From positions 126,141 through 190,140 of the forward strand of contig NZ_JAHVXI010000007.1 of NCBI RefSeq assembly GCF_021032705.1: DNA of 64,000 nt. The letters run 5' to 3'. Under the pieces are notes generated by a model. The model was not told the DNA's origin. It did no database searches and was given only the letters and a program-made list of their open reading frames with translations. The DNA comes from Psychroserpens luteolus. GTDB lineage: Bacteria > Bacteroidota > Bacteroidia > Flavobacteriales > Flavobacteriaceae. The number at the start of each line of letters is the position of its first letter. The first letter of the stretch is position 1. Shown here piece after piece: positions 34,530 through 43,140 of this stretch. Made by a program: the position numbers and the translations under genes.

Positions 34530-35459
34530 ATGTTCGGAAAAAAGAAACCCATTCCTCAAATAGATAAAGAACAATTAGCATTAATTAAATATGCCGAAAA
34601 ACGTATTAGGCAAAAAAAGCGTGTTTATTTTCATTTTGTGGTCTTTTTAATAGGTGCCGTTTTTTTAATTATAGCAAATACGGTTTTAGGTATTGGTAAA
34701 GATTTCACCATAGCTGGACTCAACTGGTTTGTGATTGCTATTGTTATATGGCTGTCCTTATTTGTTTACCATTTTGTAACAGTATTCATTACACATAGTT
34801 TTATGGGTAAAGATTGGGAAGACCAGCAGAGAGACGCTCTTGTAGCCAAGCAACAACAACGTATTGAAAAACTCAAACAGAAATTTTTAAAAGAAGAGAC
34901 AGAAATTGCAAAATCACAGGCTTATAATGAAGCCCTAGAAAACAAAGGTACTGAGCAAAAAAAAAAATCTGAATTAACTATTATAGTAGCTGCAGGAGAG
35001 AATAATGCCATAGGTAAAGACAACGATTTGATATGGCATTTAAGTGACGATCTTAAGCGTTTCAAATCATTGACCAACGGCCATCACATCATTATGGGAA
35101 GAAAAACCTTTGAGAGTTTCCCAAAGCCACTTCCTAATCGTACTCATATTGTTATTACGCGACAAGATAATTACAAAGTCCCAGATGGTGTTATAGTAGT
35201 TAATAATATGAGTGACGCTCTTGATGCTGCCAGAAACGATAAACAACCATTTATTATTGGTGGAGGAGAAATTTATAAACAATCGATGGCTCTAGCAGAT
35301 AAGATTGAAATTACTCGGGTACATCATAGTTTTGAAAATGCGGATACTTTTTTTCCAGAAATAGACACTTCTATTTGGAAAGAGACACATAGCAAGTTTC
35401 ATAAAAAAGATGAGAAACACCAATACGCATTTACGTTTTTAACATATACAAAATCCTAA
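34530..35459 (+). CDS. folA: 2TM-domain protein fused to dihydrofolate reductase
   Basis: A 309-residue fusion. The N-terminal part (about 1-110) is a 2TM domain: a basic start, helices at about 31-53 and 65-90, then FMGKDWEDQQ. A charged helical linker (about 95-145) leads to a complete DHFR (about 148-309): LTIIVAAGENNAIGKDNDLI, WHLSDDLKRFK with the catalytic acid, IIMGRKTFESFP, FIIGGGEIYKQ and RVHHSFENADTFFPE. It should reduce dihydrofolate to tetrahydrofolate while tethered to the inner membrane with DHFR in the cytoplasm. The junction is encoded by an 11-A run (34957-34967); both other frames meet a stop within five codons after it. No ATG suitable for a free DHFR lies nearby. The stop overlaps the convergent LytS gene. 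Confidence 0.87.
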   Translation: MFGKKKPIPQIDKEQLALIKYAEKRIRQKKRVYFHFVVFLIGAVFLIIANTVLGIGKDFTIAGLNWFVIAIVIWLSLFVYHFVTVFITHSFMGKDWEDQQRDALVAKQQQRIEKLKQKFLKEETEIAKSQAYNEALENKGTEQKKKSELTIIVAAGENNAIGKDNDLIWHLSDDLKRFKSLTNGHHIIMGRKTFESFPKPLPNRTHIVITRQDNYKVPDGVIVVNNMSDALDAARNDKQPFIIGGGEIYKQSMALADKIEITRVHHSFENADTFFPEIDTSIWKETHSKFHKKDEKHQYAFTFLTYTKS

Positions 35460-36544
35460 ACTTCAAGAGGTAGCATTATTGATGTTTTTACGCCTTGATT
35501 GTCTTTGATATTTTCAACTTTAAAAGAAAAGTCGCCTTTATATAACGTTTCCAATCTATCTTGTATGTTCTTAATTCCTACACCTTTTATCATGACATCA
35601 TTAAAAGGTTGTTGAAGTGGTTGCCCATCATTTTCAACCTCGATATGCAGGTATTGGTCGTCTTTAAAGATTCTTAATATAACGTTTAACTCGGTTGAAT
35701 TGTATGAGTAACCGTGTTTAATAGAATTTTCAATTATTGGCTGTAATAACATAACTGGAACAAGATGTTCGTCTAGTTGATTGTCAATAACTTCTTCAAA
35801 GCTTAGATGATCAGAAAATCGAATTGAAATGATATCAATATACTTTTTCAACATATCCAATTCCTGTTTTAGCGGAATTAGATTTTTGTTTTCTAAATCT
35901 AAAATATCTCGAAATAAATCACCAAAATCAGTAATCATATCTTGGGATTTCTCTTTATCTATATCTATTAAAGAAGAAATACTATTTAGTGTATTAAAGA
36001 CAAAGTGAGGATGTAATTTAGATTTAAGCACACTCATCTTACTCGTAATGAGTTTTGATTGAAGATTGGTTCTATCTGCCTCAATCTTCTTAATTTTTTC
36101 TAGATAATAGTAGCCATATATAATTCCCAACATCGAAAAATAGACCATGAAGTTTATATCTAAAAACCTCATATAATGATCAATCGTGACGTTATCTACA
36201 ATAAGATCTATATCTCCTGAAAACAAAAATAGAATGAACGACGACATTATAAATATAACAAAGCCAATGCTTAAAGAGCATATAAAATGAATGATTAGAA
36301 TGGTAACTGTTGACATATTTCGTTCAAACATTTTTTTCGCAAGTATACTAATCGCTATCATAAACATACAAACGACTAACCAATCTAAAAACACGTTATA
36401 CAACCAAATACGCTTCCAATCTACGCCATATTCTCCTATAACATTCCAATAACTATTTTTGATTCCGTTAATTAGAGCCACGATAGTATAATATAATACC
36501 ATTGCTCCTATAAGTTTATAATCAAGTAATTTATTCTTAGCCAT
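35456..36544 (-). CDS. LytS/YehU-type sensor histidine kinase (intact)
   Basis: A 362-residue inner-membrane kinase of the His_kinase (LytS) family. Four hydrophobic segments (about 12-28, 48-70, 80-108, 130-148) lead to a cytoplasmic core. The phospho-acceptor His180 is in LHPHFVFNTLNSISSLI, the N-box is LLQPIIENSIKHGY, and the ATP-lid glycine motif is GVGIKNIQDRLETLY. All key residues are present. It is the third gene of a LytTR regulator/kinase run, overlapping the previous kinase by 8 bp. Its sister kinase lacks these residues, so this is the likely catalytic partner. The stop overlaps the convergent DHFR gene by 4 bp. Confidence 0.9.
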   Translation of the reverse strand: MAKNKLLDYKLIGAMVLYYTIVALINGIKNSYWNVIGEYGVDWKRIWLYNVFLDWLVVCMFMIAISILAKKMFERNMSTVTILIIHFICSLSIGFVIFIMSSFILFLFSGDIDLIVDNVTIDHYMRFLDINFMVYFSMLGIIYGYYYLEKIKKIEADRTNLQSKLITSKMSVLKSKLHPHFVFNTLNSISSLIDIDKEKSQDMITDFGDLFRDILDLENKNLIPLKQELDMLKKYIDIISIRFSDHLSFEEVIDNQLDEHLVPVMLLQPIIENSIKHGYSYNSTELNVILRIFKDDQYLHIEVENDGQPLQQPFNDVMIKGVGIKNIQDRLETLYKGDFSFKVENIKDNQGVKTSIMLPLEV

Positions 36545-37628
36545 ATATTCTAGGAATCAATAATGTTGTGATGATTATGTTATTTTCTTTCAACATAGAA
36601 AATTCAAAATTGTTATTGTATAAAGCCGATAACCTATCTTTAATATTCTCTAAAACAGGATTACTATTAGAGGTATCTAAATTAGCGCCTTCTTTTAATG
36701 TTCCATTAATCTGAATATGCATCCTTATACGTTTATTGTCTACCTCACTAACGTCAAGTGTTAGTTCCAATTTGTCTTCAGGGTTAAATCTGTAAAAACT
36801 CAAATCATACTCAACTAAAGGTTGTAGCATAAGACTTGGAACCAATACATCCATGATTTCATGATCTAGCTTAATTCTAAACTTAACGTCTTCAGAGTAT
36901 CGCAATTTGGCTATACTTATAAACTTATTTAAGAACTCCCATTCTTTTCTTAATGGAATTAGATTCTCATCCTTACTCTCAATAATCTCCCTGAAGAGTT
37001 CTCCAAAATCTGCAATTAAATTCTGAGATTTTTCTTCATTCGTCTCTATCAAGTTCGAAATACTATCTAAGGTATTGAAGATAAAAATGGGTTGTAATTG
37101 GGCCTTTAGCACATTAAGTCTAGAATTCATTAGGTCAATTTGAATCTGAGATTCTTGAGCTTTAATGATCTTTATTTTCTTTAAATAAAAATAACCATGA
37201 ATAATACCTAGTAAGGTGAAGTAAATAAGAAAAATTTCTTCGATTTCACTCATGTACTTTTTAAAAGAAACATTAGCTAAGGCGTTCTCCAAGTTAAAAT
37301 GACCAAACGTATATATGTATGTTGAACCTAATGAAAAAACAAAATAAAACAAGACTACAGATAGTACTAAATGAATAATTATTCTATAAAACCAATTCAT
37401 TTTTATGTCTATCATCCATTTTACTAGATTACTAATAAAAAACATAAATATGAGTACAAAAAGCCACTTAAGAAATACGGTATATACAAATAAGTCGTAC
37501 CAGCCAAGATTCTCATAATACCCCTGAACTTTAAAATAAATCAACCTACACGTATGTAACAGCATGGTTACTGTAAAAAATACAGTTAGGTATTTGAACA
37601 GTTTTATATCTATATATTTTTTAATCAC
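36537..37628 (-). CDS. Degenerate LytS-type histidine kinase (predicted pseudokinase)
   Basis: A 363-residue paralogue of the following kinase with the same four-TM layout and the same core order. The conserved PHFxFN site reads LQPIFIFNTLD, so the phospho-acceptor His is Ile181. The N-box, ENSIKHG in the sister, reads EYDLSFYRF, losing the Asn that binds Mg-ATP. The glycine loop GVGIKNIQDRL is SNPVLENIKDRL. It should therefore neither bind ATP normally nor autophosphorylate. The frame is intact at full length, so it is under selection as a protein, perhaps as a signal-sensing heterodimer partner. It starts one base before the response-regulator stop and overlaps the next kinase by 8 bp. Confidence 0.88.
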   Translation of the reverse strand: MIKKYIDIKLFKYLTVFFTVTMLLHTCRLIYFKVQGYYENLGWYDLFVYTVFLKWLFVLIFMFFISNLVKWMIDIKMNWFYRIIIHLVLSVVLFYFVFSLGSTYIYTFGHFNLENALANVSFKKYMSEIEEIFLIYFTLLGIIHGYFYLKKIKIIKAQESQIQIDLMNSRLNVLKAQLQPIFIFNTLDSISNLIETNEEKSQNLIADFGELFREIIESKDENLIPLRKEWEFLNKFISIAKLRYSEDVKFRIKLDHEIMDVLVPSLMLQPLVEYDLSFYRFNPEDKLELTLDVSEVDNKRIRMHIQINGTLKEGANLDTSNSNPVLENIKDRLSALYNNNFEFSMLKENNIIITTLLIPRIYG

Positions 37629-38402
37629 CTAAATACCTAAATTATCTAGAAATATCTTCCTGTATGTTTTACTTACTCGAAACAATCTATCATCTTTCAT
37701 TTTCACATCGATTTCACCAAAACTTGAATGAATAACATTCTCTATATTCATTACATTAATAACTGTAGATCTATGTATTCTAATTAAATCTTTATGCTTT
37801 GTATTATTAGTAATATCACTTAAAGATGATCTCACAACATAGGATTTTTTATCGGTAAAAATATCAACGTAGCTACCTGAGGCCAGAATATACTTAATAT
37901 CAGATATGTTCAAAAAAGATACCTTTTGCCCTACTTTCACAGGCATTTTATCTTTAAAAAAGGTGGTATCCTCCTGCTCTTTTTGCGCTTTGATATAGTC
38001 TAATAGATCTTCTAATTGATCATTCATCTTAGACGCTGTTTTCCTTTCAAAATAGTGAAGTATTCGATTCACAGATTGCTTAAATCGTTCCTTTTTAAAA
38101 GGCTTCAATAAATAATCAAAAGCAAAGTAATCAAAAGCTTTAATGGCATACATATCGTATGCAGTAACGAAGATTACCAACGGTTCATGCCGAATTTGTT
38201 TTAAAACATCAAATCCAGTCATATCCTTCATTTGGATATCCAGAAAAATTAAATGCGGTTTAACAGTGTCTATAGCTATTATAGCTTCTTTCCCTGTTTT
38301 GCATTCATCAATTAGGCGAAGTTCTGCTACTTCATTTACAAGCTTGGACAATCGCTTTCTTGCTAAAAGTTCGTCATCTATAACCAGGCAATTTAATTGC
38401 AT
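37629..38402 (-). CDS. LytTR family response regulator
   Basis: A 257-residue regulator. The receiver (about 1-120) has the acidic pair in CLVIDDELLARKRL, the phospho-acceptor Asp in LIFLDIQMKDMTGFDVL, and FAFDYLLKPFKKERF. After a helical linker comes the LytTR DNA-binding domain (about 155-255): KVGQKVSFLNISDIKYILAS, SYVDIFTDKKSYVVRSSL, LIRIHRSTVINV. It is the first gene of a three-gene run with the pseudokinase (adjacent) and the kinase. Targets unknown; LytTR proteins bind short direct repeats. Confidence 0.93.
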   Translation of the reverse strand: MQLNCLVIDDELLARKRLSKLVNEVAELRLIDECKTGKEAIIAIDTVKPHLIFLDIQMKDMTGFDVLKQIRHEPLVIFVTAYDMYAIKAFDYFAFDYLLKPFKKERFKQSVNRILHYFERKTASKMNDQLEDLLDYIKAQKEQEDTTFFKDKMPVKVGQKVSFLNISDIKYILASGSYVDIFTDKKSYVVRSSLSDITNNTKHKDLIRIHRSTVINVMNIENVIHSSFGEIDVKMKDDRLFRVSKTYRKIFLDNLGI

Positions 38403-38704
38403 TATCTCTTGAGTTTATCCATTTATATTCTGTAACACAAAGTATAAATTTAATATAACAATCTGTTCATTCTTTATAATTTGGTTACGTTCATCTTGAA
38501 ATTTTAGTTGTTGAACACATATTAAGTACCACTCATGACAAAAACCTACGTTTTAATATCATTCTTTAAACGCTCAAATACGAACTCCTTAAAATATTTA
38601 AACACAAAATGACAGTTATTCATCACCATATGATAATTGTTCAAAACATTTGGTAACCTCTTAGCTTCAAAATCTTATAACTTAACTTAAAAAATTGTTA
38701 AGCT
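38403..38704. other. AT-rich intergenic region, divergent promoters expected
   Basis: 302 bp between the LytTR regulator (minus) and the M36 peptidase (plus). It has no convincing gene; the longest ATG frame I found has 25 codons. It must hold both promoters, but no full -33/-7 match stands out. Confidence 0.5.
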
Positions 38705-41533
38705 ATGAAACAACTGCTACTCCTTTTATTTACGTTCAGTATGACGTTATGTTTTTCTCAAAAAAAAAGCATAAAACAAAACTGGGACGCTTTCGAAAAA
38801 AAATATGGTAAAACCATTGTACAATGGAAAGATAAATCTGAATCTCCTCATAGAGTCATTTGCCAACCCATAAAACTATCAGAGCATATTTATGATGCAC
38901 AACAACTGGAAGCTCTGTTAAGAGAGTTTATAAGTTCTAATCAATCTATATTTAATATTGAAGACAAAAACTACAGACGCGTTAAAATCCAAAAAGCAAA
39001 ACATTTATGGTATGCCCATTTTGCTCAAACCTATGAAGGTAAGGTTGTTTTAAATTCAGAATTGATATTTAGAGTACACACCAATGGTAACTTAGTATTG
39101 TTTGGAATGGAAGTCTATGACATTCCGGCTATTGAAAGTAATAATCAGTCAACTTCTACTATAGAACAATCCATTGTTAATACTTATCCCAATGAAAAGA
39201 TAAAAATTGAATTTCTTGGAGGCTTAAAAATACTACCTATTCGCGAAGGAAACACTATTACATTTAAATCTGCATATGAACTCTTTATCACTAATTTGAA
39301 TGATATTTCAGAAGTACTATACGTAGACGCTAACACGACTGAAATTCTAGAAAAGCATTCAAAAATACATAATCATAGTTATGATATACAAGGGAGTGTA
39401 GACGGTCAAATACTTCCTATAACTCCTACAGATTTACCACAATCTATAGGGTTTCCAAATCTTCATGTCACTATTGGAGGAACGCAAATTAGTACCGATG
39501 AAAATGGTAATTTTGATCATACAATTGCTGGAAGTTCAGCAATACTAAATGCAGAATTAAAGGGTGATTTTGTTTCAGTAAGCAACTTCGGTTCTCCCGA
39601 TGCTTCAATAACACAAACTGTGGGGCAAAATGACGTTCTAAATATTGTTTGGAATAATACCAACTCTACATTAGAAGAGCGAAACGTGTATTATCATATC
39701 AATAGAATTCATCAAAACAACAAACAAGTAGATCCTGGTTTCAATGCTCTAGATTACCCCTTGCAATGTATTGTAAATGATACAAATGCAAATGCATTGT
39801 GTAATGCCTTTTGGAATGGTGTCAACTTACATTTTGGTATTCAAGCGAGTAACTGCTCCATAAATTCGGCGCATAGTCCTTCTACCATTTATCATGAATA
39901 TGGTCATGCTACAAATGATAGAATGTACAATCAAGCTGGTGTTTCTGGAGGTATGAAAAACCCAATTTTGCAAGAAGCATTTGCAGATATTTACTCTACA
40001 TTATTTTTAAATGACAGTCGATTAGCACTTGGTTGGTTTGGATCAGGAACATTTACCAGAAACCTTAATAATAGTAATAGATATCCAGCAAATATTGTTG
40101 GTCAACAACATACTGATGGTTTGATTCTTGGAGGTGCTTTTTGGGATTTGGGTTTATTAACTTCGCCGCAAACTGCTTATGAACTAGCTCATTATGCCAA
40201 ATATGGAACTCCTGATGATTCTGATATTGCAGTGGCATATGCCGAAGTATATTTTGAAACTTTGGTTGCCGATGACGACGATGGTAACTTAATGAATGGC
40301 ACACCTAATGGGATGGCCATCGAAAATGCTTTTTGTCAACATGGCATTGGCTTTAATCTTTTTGCGTCACAGAAAATTTCACATTTAGCTCATGAAAACA
40401 CATTAAACACCTCAGACGATTACAGAATAGAAATTAGCTTAGATCCCACTCCATTTACGAGTCAATTAAATATATCATTAACATACTCTACTAATGGTTT
40501 TAACTCAACTAATACAGTGTCATTTTCTCAAGTTAACGACACAACTTTTGAAGCCTTTATTCCTAGCCAATCAGCTGGTACATTAGTAAATTATTATTTT
40601 TCTATACCAAATGTTAGTTGTGCATTTAATATACTTTTTCATCCATCTAACGACTTTTTAACCGAAAATTATTCATTTTATGTTGGTAATTACTTAGCAG
40701 ATTTCGAGGATGATTTTGAATTTAATCAAGGATGGCAAATTGGTTCGTCTTCAGATAATGCAACATCTGGGTTGTGGCAAAGGGGAACTCCTCAGCAAAC
40801 AATAGATGGTGCTGGTTTTATTGTACAACCCGGATCTGATCATTCGCCTAGTGGCTCAACTTGTTTAGTTACTGGTGCAACACAAGGTGTTTTTTGGTAC
40901 TCAAATGATGTTGATACAGGAAAAACAACTATCACTTCTCCGGTGTTTAATAACCTAGATGACACTTCCATTATCCAGTTCTACAAATGGTTTATTCATG
41001 GCGCAGGATTTGTGTTTCCAGTGCAAGGTGAATGGGCTATGGAAATTTCTAATAATGGTACAAATTGGGTGACAGTTGAAAGCACCAACTATGGTGATCA
41101 TCGTTATTGGATAAATACGAAACACAAAATAAGCGATTATGTTTCAGTGACAAACACTATTCAAGTGCGGTTTGTTGTTTCCGATTTTGGATCGGGTTCT
41201 ATTGTTGAAGCTCTAGTTGACGATTTTCAAATTTTGACTTTATCAGCTTTAAGTATTGATGAAATCGATGAAAATTTAGATGTGAGCATTCATCCTAATC
41301 CAGCAAAGGATGTGGTTAACTTTCAATTTCAACCTTCAATGACCTCAATAATCAATATTGAAATATTTGATGTTTTAGGACGAAAAGTTGAAGACATAAA
41401 AGCCAATCCAAACAATTCTAATCACACTATTACATGGAACATAGCGCCTAACTTCTCATCGGGCATCTACTTTGCCAAGATTAATACAACACTTGCAAAT
41501 AAGAAAGCAACTAAAAAAATTATTATAAAATAA
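38705..41533 (+). CDS. Secreted M36-like (fungalysin) metallopeptidase with T9SS sorting domain
   Basis: A 942-residue exported protease. The signal peptide ends at about residue 18 (LCFSQ). A propeptide region with FTP-like text follows (about 40-210: LREFISSNQSIFNIEDKNYR, WYAHFAQTYEGKVVLNSEL). The catalytic zinc motif is HEYGH (397-401) with the downstream EAFADIYS glutamate, typical of M36. After the catalytic domain there are beta-sandwich modules (about 560-850). The C-terminal T9SS type A sorting domain (about 865-942) has SIHPNPAKDVVNFQF, IFDVLGRKV and SSGIYFAKI. It should be exported by Sec, moved across the outer membrane by type IX secretion, and degrade external protein. Confidence 0.9.
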   Translation: MKQLLLLLFTFSMTLCFSQKKSIKQNWDAFEKKYGKTIVQWKDKSESPHRVICQPIKLSEHIYDAQQLEALLREFISSNQSIFNIEDKNYRRVKIQKAKHLWYAHFAQTYEGKVVLNSELIFRVHTNGNLVLFGMEVYDIPAIESNNQSTSTIEQSIVNTYPNEKIKIEFLGGLKILPIREGNTITFKSAYELFITNLNDISEVLYVDANTTEILEKHSKIHNHSYDIQGSVDGQILPITPTDLPQSIGFPNLHVTIGGTQISTDENGNFDHTIAGSSAILNAELKGDFVSVSNFGSPDASITQTVGQNDVLNIVWNNTNSTLEERNVYYHINRIHQNNKQVDPGFNALDYPLQCIVNDTNANALCNAFWNGVNLHFGIQASNCSINSAHSPSTIYHEYGHATNDRMYNQAGVSGGMKNPILQEAFADIYSTLFLNDSRLALGWFGSGTFTRNLNNSNRYPANIVGQQHTDGLILGGAFWDLGLLTSPQTAYELAHYAKYGTPDDSDIAVAYAEVYFETLVADDDDGNLMNGTPNGMAIENAFCQHGIGFNLFASQKISHLAHENTLNTSDDYRIEISLDPTPFTSQLNISLTYSTNGFNSTNTVSFSQVNDTTFEAFIPSQSAGTLVNYYFSIPNVSCAFNILFHPSNDFLTENYSFYVGNYLADFEDDFEFNQGWQIGSSSDNATSGLWQRGTPQQTIDGAGFIVQPGSDHSPSGSTCLVTGATQGVFWYSNDVDTGKTTITSPVFNNLDDTSIIQFYKWFIHGAGFVFPVQGEWAMEISNNGTNWVTVESTNYGDHRYWINTKHKISDYVSVTNTIQVRFVVSDFGSGSIVEALVDDFQILTLSALSIDEIDENLDVSIHPNPAKDVVNFQFQPSMTSIINIEIFDVLGRKVEDIKANPNNSNHTITWNIAPNFSSGIYFAKINTTLANKKATKKIIIK

Positions 41534-41541
41534 ACATCATT

Positions 41542-42786
41542 ATGAAAAAGAAAATATTCCTTATAATCACGCTACTTGCATCTCTTGTGAGTTTTTCACA
41601 AGAGATTTCGACCAATAGTCTAACCTCAAATTTTAATGGTAGTGGAGGTTTATCTTTAGATAGCGAAGGCAATTTATACATAGGAGATTTTGGTGATTTC
41701 CTTTCTGCAGGTGACAATGATGGCCTGCCAAATAATGTTTGGAAATTAGACACCAATTTAAACTTAACCGTATTCTCTCCAGGGTTTGTTGGAGCTTCAG
41801 GAAATGCATTTGATAGCGAAGGCACATTATATCAATCGGATATAGGTAATAGCAGTATATACAAAATCGTAAACGGCGTTCGAACTTTTGTCACCTCAAC
41901 AGGAATATCGGCTCCAGTCGGATTAGTATTTGACAGTCAAGGTAATCTATTTGTTTGCAATTGTGGAGCCAATAGCATCCAAAAAATCACTTTTACCTTA
42001 GGAGTTGTTACATCATCATCAACTTTTGCCTCAGGTGCTCCAACGTTTTTTTGTCCTAACGGTCTCACAATCGATGAAAATGACAATTTATATGTATCTA
42101 ATTTTTCTAACGGAAACATTGTAAAAATAACGCCTGCTGGAATCCCATCGATATTAATTACCACACCTGGAGGCACTACGTCTGGCCCTAGCAATGGGCA
42201 TCTCGATTATCATCAAGCTACGAATACTCTATTTATTGCTAGCCATGGTTCTAATAGAATATATAGCTTAGAATTAGATCAGGCACTTCCTACGCTTAAT
42301 ACAATTGCGGGAAGTGGTGTAAGGGGTAATACAGATAATGAAAACGCTTTATTAGCAACGTTTTCTAGACCAAATGGTGTTGCCGTAACTCAAACAGGTG
42401 ATTCTATATACATCAACAGTGCAATCCCAGTCACAAATTTCCCAAGTAATCCTCTAAATCCTCAAGTCATAAGGCTGATTAAAGGTGTACAATCTGGCAA
42501 CTTATCAGTTGAGTCGGTAAACCCTTCATCAAACTTCAAAACCTACCCTAACCCTGTGAAAGACACGTTTACATTAGAATCTGAAACACCAGTTTATTAC
42601 AAGGATTTGAATATCAAATTATTTGATCTAAAAGGAAAATTAATTAAAGAGATTAATGCTATAAAGCCAACTAATGGCAAGTTAAAAATTGAAATTGATC
42701 TCTCAAGTTTAGCTGCTGGGACTTATCTATACACTATTTACAATAATTCTGACGCCATAAAAAATGGCAAACTAATTAAAGAATAA
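41542..42786 (+). CDS. Secreted NHL/SMP-30-like beta-propeller with T9SS sorting domain
   Basis: A 414-residue exported protein. The signal peptide ends at about residue 20 (VSFSQ). The body (about 30-325) is a beta-propeller with repeats of the type GLSLDSEGNLYIGDFG, GNAFDSEGTLYQSDIGNSSI, GLVFDSQGNLFVCNCGANSI, GLTIDENDNLYVSNFSNGNI and GVAVTQTGDSIYINSA, which are NHL-like. The C-terminal 80 residues are a T9SS sorting domain (KTYPNPVKDTFTLESE, KLFDLKGKLIKEI, AAGTYLYTIYN). No catalytic residue is obvious. It lies 8 bp after the M36 peptidase gene, so both are probably co-secreted. Confidence 0.87.
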   Translation: MKKKIFLIITLLASLVSFSQEISTNSLTSNFNGSGGLSLDSEGNLYIGDFGDFLSAGDNDGLPNNVWKLDTNLNLTVFSPGFVGASGNAFDSEGTLYQSDIGNSSIYKIVNGVRTFVTSTGISAPVGLVFDSQGNLFVCNCGANSIQKITFTLGVVTSSSTFASGAPTFFCPNGLTIDENDNLYVSNFSNGNIVKITPAGIPSILITTPGGTTSGPSNGHLDYHQATNTLFIASHGSNRIYSLELDQALPTLNTIAGSGVRGNTDNENALLATFSRPNGVAVTQTGDSIYINSAIPVTNFPSNPLNPQVIRLIKGVQSGNLSVESVNPSSNFKTYPNPVKDTFTLESETPVYYKDLNIKLFDLKGKLIKEINAIKPTNGKLKIEIDLSSLAAGTYLYTIYNNSDAIKNGKLIKE

Positions 42787-42795
42787 TAAACGATC

Positions 42796-43005
42796 ATGAA
42801 AAACAAATCCCATCGCAATACAACTCAGCGATATTGTATGTTCTTAGTCCTTGGTCTTCTATACATAGGCGCTCCAAGCATTTTGAATTATATCACAAAA
42901 ATAAATATAGATATTATAGATTTCTGTAAAGGCTTAGGCATTCCATTTTTAGTAGTAAGTATGTACTTCTTTACCAGAAAAAGGTTTACTGATTTAAAGA
43001 AATAA
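42796..43005 (+). CDS. Small two-helix membrane protein
   Basis: A 69-residue protein with basic start (MKNKSHRNTTQR), TM helices at about 14-32 and 45-58, and a basic end TRKRFTDLKK. It follows the propeller gene by 9 bp. No family recognised; plausible by size, spacing and membrane pattern. Confidence 0.55.
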   Translation: MKNKSHRNTTQRYCMFLVLGLLYIGAPSILNYITKINIDIIDFCKGLGIPFLVVSMYFFTRKRFTDLKK

Positions 43006-43023
43006 ACTTTGATATTAATCATA

Positions 43024-43051
43024 AAATAGTTCTAAATAGTTCATAAATAGT
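43024..43051 (+). promoter_or_regulatory. Three AAATAGT direct repeats, 10- and 11-bp spacing
   Basis: AAATAGT starts at 43024, 43034 and 43045, within the longer unit TAAATAGTTC. The 21-bp distance from first to third resembles the spacing of LytTR half-sites. It lies about 90 bp upstream of the hydrolase gene at 43141. Candidate operator only. Confidence 0.35.
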
Positions 43052-43140
43052 GAGATATTTTCTATTTTTCTGATAGAAGATGAATCATGATGCACTTATC
43101 TGAACTATAGATTAAATTTTTGAACGTATAATACACTATA

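Noticed and set aside
35456-35459. Special meaning of the 4-bp overlap of convergent DHFR and LytS stops
   Set aside because: Short convergent overlaps are common in compact genomes; no terminator signal or conserved structure was seen there.
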